Below are positions 59,777 to 64,000 of a stretch of DNA of 64,000 nucleotides, one piece after another. This DNA comes from Geodermatophilus dictyosporus (GTDB lineage Bacteria; Actinomycetota; Actinomycetes; Mycobacteriales; Geodermatophilaceae). The translations under genes and the position numbers were made by a program. The notes below the pieces were generated by a model that saw only the letters and a program-made list of their open reading frames with translations, ran no database searches and had not been told where the DNA came from. Position 1 is the stretch's first letter, and every line of letters starts with the position of its first letter. The stretch lies in assembly GCF_900115505.1 (NCBI RefSeq), contig NZ_FOWQ01000002.1, forward strand, positions 248,001-312,000, in the 5' to 3' direction.

Positions 59777-60973
59777 TCAGGCGGCCGGTTGCAGCAGTGG
59801 CGGCGCGATGAGGATCTCGGTGCCGTCGGGGCGCCAGGTGCGCCAGGTGTCGTCGGCTTGTCGCTCCACGCGGAAGCCGTAGTGGACCTTGGTGTGGTGG
59901 CGCTCGCACAGCGATGCGGAGTTCGCAAGGTTGGTCTCGCCGCCGTCGAGCCAGTGCACCAGGTGGTGCACCTCGGCCCACCAGGTGGGGGCGTCGCAGC
60001 CGGTGAACACGCACCCGCCGTCGCGCAGCTCCACGGCGCGGCGCAGGTGCCGATCAGCCAGCCGCTGCTCCCGGCCGAGATCGAGCGGTGCCCCGTCGGG
60101 GCCGAACACGACCCGGCTGATGCTGCCGTCGCAGGCCAGCCAGCGGGCCCGGGCGGCAGAGATGGCCGCGCCGAACCCCATCCGCCCAACCTCGGGGCCG
60201 GTGGCCGGGTCGACCAGGTCCTCCAGGTCGACCACGACGGCGACGTGCGGCTTCACGGTCCGCAGGATCGGCAATCCGCCGGAGGCCAGGGCGGTGTCGC
60301 ACAGTTGCACCAGCGCATCCCCGAGGCGCTGGGCGCGGCTGCGCTCATCACCTGAGGACCGGTCGGCCTGCACGAAGGACTCCAGTGCGGCCTGCAGCTT
60401 CTCCCCACCGACCGCGTCGAGCTCCCCGCGCAGGGACAGCGTCCCGTCGGCGTGCTTCGCCAGCGTCAACCGACGCCCCTCGGTCGGGTCGGGCTCCGGC
60501 CCGTCCGGGTCGAGGCCGGCCAGGTAGTGCCGCACGGCACGCACGAAGTCCGCGTACGGGTGCTCGATCGCCAGCCCGGTGAGCACCGCATCGATCTCGG
60601 TCAGGTCCACGCCCTGCCCAGCGGCGGCCGCCAGCCGCTCCGGGGTGAGCACCGTCGCGGCGATCGACACCTGCTCGGCCGACACCAGCCCGGCGTCGTG
60701 CGCCTCGGCCAGCGCGGGCAGGTGCTCCAGCACCCGGGCGTTGCCCACCATCCGCGCCGCCGCGGTGGCCGAGAGCCGGCAGTGCCCGCCCAGCCAGGAG
60801 CGCATGCTCTTGAGTCCGTCGCGCTCGGCGGCCTGCCGGTGCTCCGCTGCCCGGACCAGCCGGGCCAGCCGGGCGTCCTCCCGGTTACGCGCGGCCACCG
60901 TGGCGGCGATCGCGTCGAGCAGCTCGCCGTCGGACAACCCGTCCGTCTCGATCGCCGCACTACTCGAACACAT
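59777..60973 (-). CDS. DUF222 and HNH endonuclease domain protein
   Basis: 398 aa. DUF222 covers about residues 10-310; the C-terminal HNH motif is CVFTGCDAPTWWAEVHHLVHW followed by NLANSASLCERHHTKVH (zinc Cys pair and catalytic His). These proteins are multi-copy in actinobacterial genomes; a nuclease role is assumed and mobility is suspected but unproven. The coding sequence is clearly less GC-extreme than its neighbours. ATG with a TAGGAT -10 box 6 nt upstream (leaderless). Confidence 0.9.
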   Translation of the reverse strand: MCSSSAAIETDGLSDGELLDAIAATVAARNREDARLARLVRAAEHRQAAERDGLKSMRSWLGGHCRLSATAAARMVGNARVLEHLPALAEAHDAGLVSAEQVSIAATVLTPERLAAAAGQGVDLTEIDAVLTGLAIEHPYADFVRAVRHYLAGLDPDGPEPDPTEGRRLTLAKHADGTLSLRGELDAVGGEKLQAALESFVQADRSSGDERSRAQRLGDALVQLCDTALASGGLPILRTVKPHVAVVVDLEDLVDPATGPEVGRMGFGAAISAARARWLACDGSISRVVFGPDGAPLDLGREQRLADRHLRRAVELRDGGCVFTGCDAPTWWAEVHHLVHWLDGGETNLANSASLCERHHTKVHYGFRVERQADDTWRTWRPDGTEILIAPPLLQPAA

Positions 60974-60979
60974 GTACGC

Positions 60980-60985
60980 ATCCTA
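60980..60985 (-). promoter_or_regulatory. -10 box for leaderless HNH gene
   Basis: TAGGAT on the minus strand, 6 nt before the ATG at 60973. Confidence 0.55.
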
Positions 60986-61200
60986 TCGCCATCGGAGTCG
61001 TCGGGCGACCTGTATCCGCAGGTCGGAGCCGGTGTCCACAGAACCGGCAGGCACCTTGACGGCTATCCTGACCGACCTCGGTGCCGCGCGACCGAGCCGG
61101 ACACCGGCGTCCAGGACCCGCCGAGAGCACGGGTCAGGGCTGGTACCCGGGGTAGTGGCCTCCCGTGTCCGTCCAGCCGACGAGCGGGAGCTGAGCGCCC

Positions 61201-62160
61201 GTGCGCGCGGTCCGGCTGCGTGGCTCCGGGGACCGGGTCGTGCCGGCGGTGGAGGACGTCGCCGAGCCCGCGGCGCCGACCGGCGACCAGCTCCTGGTGC
61301 GGGTCGAGGCGTGCAGCGTCAACGGCACCGACCTCGGGATGCTCGGCGCAGGTGTCACCGCCGCCGTCATCCGCCGGGTCGGCCGGCCGGGCTTCGACGT
61401 GGCCGGGAAGGTGCTCGACTGCGGTCCCGGGGTGACGGCCTTCTCGCCGGGTGACCGGGTCATGGCACTGCTGCCGCACTCCGGCGGCGGCCAGGCCGAG
61501 CGCGTGCTGGTCGGGCAGGAGCACGCCGCCCGCGTCCCGGCGTCCTGCTCGTCGGCCGAGGCCGCCGCCCTGCCCCTGGCCGGGCTCACCGCGCTGCAGG
61601 CCCTGTACGGCCGGGCGGCGCTGCGCGCCCGGCGGTCGCGTCGCGTGCTGGTCCTCGGCGCCTCCGGGGGCATCGGCTCGTTCGGCGTCCAGCTGGCCCG
61701 CCTGGCCGGCGCCCACGTCACCGGTGTGGCCGGTGGCCCGAAGCTGGACTTCGTCGGCCGGCTGGGCGCCGACGACCTGGTCGACCGGCACGAGCAGGAC
61801 GTCACCACCCTCGGCCGCCGCTGGGACGTCGTCCTCGACACCCCCGGCCGGCTGCCCTTCTCCGCCGCCCGCACCCTGCTGGCGGACGACGGCGTCTTCG
61901 TCACCACCCGGGCCGTGGGCCGCGACACGCCCCGGGAGCTGGTGCCCGGCCGGTGGCGGCGCCACGGGCCGGCGTTCGCCGCGGTCCGGACCACGGCCCG
62001 GTCGGCCGACCTGTCCCACCTCGCCGCGCTGGTCGACAGCGGGCGCCTGCGACCGGCCGTCGACCGCACCGTCCCGCTCGACCGGGCGCAGGACGCCTAC
62101 CGGCACGCGGCCGGCCCGGCCACCGGCAAGGTCGTGCTCACGACGTCCGCCACCCGCTGA
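61201..62160 (+). CDS. zinc-type MDR alcohol dehydrogenase/quinone reductase-like
   Basis: 319 aa. A medium-chain reductase: GroES-like N-terminal part (LLVRVEACSVNGTDLGML), PGFDVAGKVLDCGPGVTAFSPGDRV, then a Rossmann domain with VLVLGASGGIGSFGVQLARLAGAHVTGV (dinucleotide motif, about 155-175). Structural and catalytic zinc Cys are not evident, so the quinone-oxidoreductase-like branch (NADPH) is more likely than zinc alcohol dehydrogenase. GTG at 61201, GGGAG upstream. The 227-bp gap to the HNH gene holds the latter's promoter. Confidence 0.88.
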   Translation: MRAVRLRGSGDRVVPAVEDVAEPAAPTGDQLLVRVEACSVNGTDLGMLGAGVTAAVIRRVGRPGFDVAGKVLDCGPGVTAFSPGDRVMALLPHSGGGQAERVLVGQEHAARVPASCSSAEAAALPLAGLTALQALYGRAALRARRSRRVLVLGASGGIGSFGVQLARLAGAHVTGVAGGPKLDFVGRLGADDLVDRHEQDVTTLGRRWDVVLDTPGRLPFSAARTLLADDGVFVTTRAVGRDTPRELVPGRWRRHGPAFAAVRTTARSADLSHLAALVDSGRLRPAVDRTVPLDRAQDAYRHAAGPATGKVVLTTSATR

Positions 62161-62176
62161 CCGGTCGCTGCTGCCG

Positions 62177-62671
62177 TCAGGTCAGCCGGTGGTAGCGGAC
62201 CAGCGGCAGCGCGGTGAACCCGGCCGCCTCGTAGGTGCGGCGGGCCGGCGCGTGTCCCGGGTCGCCGCCGGTGCCGATGGCCACGATGCGCACACCCGCC
62301 CGTCGCAGCTGCTCCACCCCGTCGTCGAGCAGTGCCCGCCCGATCCCGCGCCGCTGCGACCCCGGGTCGACGGCGAGCATCTCGACCTCGCCGCTGCCGG
62401 GCTCGTCGTGCGCCTCGTCGTGGACGACGACGGCCACGAACCCGACCGGCCGGCCGTCCTCGACCGCGACCCGCACCCGCGTCCCCGGGTCGCGGCAGAC
62501 CCGCTCGACCGCCTCGGCCTGCGACCTCGACCAGTCGGGGTACAGGTGCCGGTACACCGCCGGGCCGAGGACCGTCTCGAAGGAGGCGAACACCGGCGCC
62601 CAGGCCCGGAGCGACAGGGCGACCACCTCGCCCAGGTCGGCGTCGTGCAGGTCCCGGATCGCCATGCTCAC
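62177..62671 (-). CDS. GNAT family N-acetyltransferase
   Basis: 164 aa from GTG 62671 (or ATG two codons later). Acetyl-CoA loop VEMLAVDPGSQRRGIGRALL (QRRGIG, about 108), and an N-terminal IRDLHDADLGEVVALSLRAW typical of the amino-group GNATs. The substrate is unknown. The last residues LPLVRYHRLT are the standard C-terminal strand. It lies 22 bp downstream of the AdnB-like gene on the same strand and may be co-transcribed. Confidence 0.87.
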   Translation of the reverse strand: MSMAIRDLHDADLGEVVALSLRAWAPVFASFETVLGPAVYRHLYPDWSRSQAEAVERVCRDPGTRVRVAVEDGRPVGFVAVVVHDEAHDEPGSGEVEMLAVDPGSQRRGIGRALLDDGVEQLRRAGVRIVAIGTGGDPGHAPARRTYEAAGFTALPLVRYHRLT

Positions 62672-62692
62672 GCCGTCAGGCTGACCGGCGCG

Positions 62693-64000
62693 TCAACCGA
62701 GTCCGTCGTCCTCGGGTGGCGGGGGCAGGTCGTCGTCCGGGGGTTCCGCCGGCAGGTCCTCCCCCGTCACCAGCGCCAGCAGGCCGGCCTCGTCGAGCAG
62801 GTCGACCGGGCGGACGGTGACGCCGGCGGCGACGTGGTGGAAACCCGCGCTCACCCGCTCGACCGGGACACCGGCCAGCCGCGACCAGCCCAGCCGGTAG
62901 GCGGCCAGCTGCACCGCGGCGGAGGCCAGCTCGGCACCCGACGGCGGCGGGCCGGTCTTCCAGTCGACCACCTCGAAGCCGCCCTCGCCGTCGCCGAAGA
63001 CGGCGTCGATGCGGCCGCGCAGCGTCAGCGGGCCCAGCGGCGTCTCGAAGGGCACCTCGACCTCGACCGGCTGCCGGTCGGCCCAGCCGCTGGCCAGGAA
63101 CGCCTCCTGCAGGGCCGCCAGCGCGCCGTCGGGCGCCGCGCCCGCGTCGCCGGAGCCGGGCAGCTCGTCGAGGTCGAGCAGGCGGGCGGCGCCGAAGCGC
63201 TCCTCGATCCAGGCGTGGAACGCGGTGCCGCGGCGGGCCAGCGGCGCGGGCGCCGACGGCATCGGCCGCCGCAGCCGGCGGGCCAGCCCGGCCGGGTCGC
63301 GGCGCAGCGCCACCAGCTCCGAGACGGACAGGTGGCTGGGCAGCGGCACCTCCACGGACGGCCGGGCGGCGCGCCGGCGCTCGCGCAGCAGCAGGTCGGC
63401 GTCGCGGACCCACTGCTCGACCACCGGGTCCGCGGTGCCGAGCGCGGCGTCGGGGTCGAGCGGGTGCGCTGCGGACCCGGCCACCAGCTCCGCGGCGGCG
63501 GTGAGCGCGCGGCGGCGCGGCGCGGACAGCGGGTCGGCCGGCCACACCCCCACCGGCCACTCCTCCAGCGCCGGGTTGGTGGCGCCCTCCTCCGGCCGTT
63601 CGGCCCAGGCGACGACGACGCCGGCACCGGCGCCGCACGCCCGGCGGACCGTGTCGAGCAGCACCGACGGCCCGTTGGGCCGCACGCCCTCCCGCCACCA
63701 GCTGCCCGAGCAGACCAGCAGGTGCTTGGCGCGGGTGACCGCGACATAGCCCAGCCGGATCTCCTCGCTCTCGCCGAAGCCCTTCCACTCCTCGACGTAG
63801 TCCTCCAGCGCCGCCCGCACCGCCGCCTGGTCGCCCGAGCCGGGCACCGGCAGGCGCAGCTGCGGCAGCTCGTCGCGGTCGGTGGTGCGCAGGTCGACCG
63901 GCACCGCGCCCGGGTCCCTCACCCACGAGTCGGCGGTGTCGGTGCGGGCCGGGAACTGGTCGGCGGTCATGCCGGGCACGGCGACGACGTCCCACTCCAG
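62693..64000 (-). CDS. adnB: AdnB-like ATP-dependent helicase-nuclease, C-terminal part (cut by window edge)
   Basis: The frame continues beyond base 64000 (LEWDVVAVPGM is visible at the edge), so only about 435 C-terminal residues are here. Helicase motif VI-like LGYVAVTRAKHLLVCSGSWW is followed by a RecB-family nuclease domain: GTAFHAWIEERF, LRGRIDAVFGDGEGGFEVVDWKTG with the D-x-D..WK active site, and QLAAYRLGW. M. tuberculosis has adnB then adnA at this position (Rv3201c-Rv3202c), where AdnAB resects double-strand breaks. Assignment as AdnB over AdnA is based on order. Confidence 0.88.
   Translation of the reverse strand: MEWDVVAVPGMTADQFPARTDTADSWVRDPGAVPVDLRTTDRDELPQLRLPVPGSGDQAAVRAALEDYVEEWKGFGESEEIRLGYVAVTRAKHLLVCSGSWWREGVRPNGPSVLLDTVRRACGAGAGVVVAWAERPEEGATNPALEEWPVGVWPADPLSAPRRRALTAAAELVAGSAAHPLDPDAALGTADPVVEQWVRDADLLLRERRRAARPSVEVPLPSHLSVSELVALRRDPAGLARRLRRPMPSAPAPLARRGTAFHAWIEERFGAARLLDLDELPGSGDAGAAPDGALAALQEAFLASGWADRQPVEVEVPFETPLGPLTLRGRIDAVFGDGEGGFEVVDWKTGPPPSGAELASAAVQLAAYRLGWSRLAGVPVERVSAGFHHVAAGVTVRPVDLLDEAGLLALVTGEDLPAEPPDDDLPPPPEDDGLG

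Noticed and set aside
59777..60973. Insertion sequence or intact mobile element around the DUF222-HNH gene
   Set aside because: No terminal inverted repeats, target duplications, transposase or integrase could be seen at its borders.

Overview
The window is very GC-rich, gene-dense chromosomal DNA from a high-GC actinobacterium. WhiB1, WhiB7, a PdtaS-type kinase, a SigH/RshA pair, mycoredoxin, UvrD2, the 24-residue ribosomal protein bL37, a DUF222-HNH endonuclease and many GTG starts all point there. Two blocks follow the Mycobacterium tuberculosis gene order closely: about 4.4-19 kb matches whiB1-pdtaS-TB7.3-rshA-sigH-SRAP-aroA-rsgA, and about 36.8-64 kb matches the UPF0182-PDZ/Lon-DUF2342-ABC1 kinase-whiB7-uvrD2-mrx1-nudC-adnB order. 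Placement in or near Geodermatophilaceae (Blastococcus, Geodermatophilus, Modestobacter) is an inference from gene content and style, not a computed result.

Layout. 1-4.2 kb: end of a phospholipid operon (psd, pssA), a GNAT enzyme, a HAD phosphatase and a diacylglycerol-kinase-like lipid kinase. 4.2-12.8 kb: redox and stress regulation (whiB1 with a CRP-like site, pdtaS, sigH/rshA), a wax ester/diacylglycerol acyltransferase, a stand-alone biotin carrier protein beside a degenerate biotin-carboxylase-like protein, and bL37. 12.8-21.9 kb: a spermidine-synthase-like membrane protein, SRAP, succinate-semialdehyde-type dehydrogenase, aroA, rsgA, hisN and small regulators. 21.9-26.9 kb: a tightly coupled minus-strand operon (aldo/keto reductase, hydrolase, XdhC-like, xylulokinase, possible 25-aa peptide) and an aldo/keto reductase pseudogene. 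27.1-31.1 kb: reverse transsulfuration (cbs, metB) facing a ferredoxin-P450 pair. 31.1-36.8 kb: two initiator tRNA genes, hemerythrin, TetR and DUF membrane proteins. 36.8-52.6 kb: envelope and proteolysis genes, an orphan ThiF/TOMM-like protein coupled to an ABC1 kinase, whiB7 with a long leader, uvrD2, mrx1, an ANTAR protein and nudC. 52.6-64 kb: an M16 peptidase pair, a DUF2510 protein with a decayed paralogue, an M20 peptidase, hydrolases, acetyltransferases, a DUF222-HNH protein, and the 3' part of an AdnB-like helicase-nuclease running off the window.

Themes. Most operon neighbours overlap by 4 bp (GTGA, ATGA or CTGA). Many first genes have a TANNNT -10 box only 6-8 nt before the start codon, as expected for leaderless transcripts. 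Convergent genes are separated by long perfect hairpins. The observations most worth following up are: (i) a whiB7 leader with a WhiB7-type promoter, a 121-codon repeat-bearing upstream ORF and a hairpin before whiB7; (ii) four copies of an intergenic stem-loop with compensatory arm changes; (iii) the degenerate biotin carboxylase paired with a biotin carrier; and (iv) CTG start codons overlapping the stop of the preceding gene.
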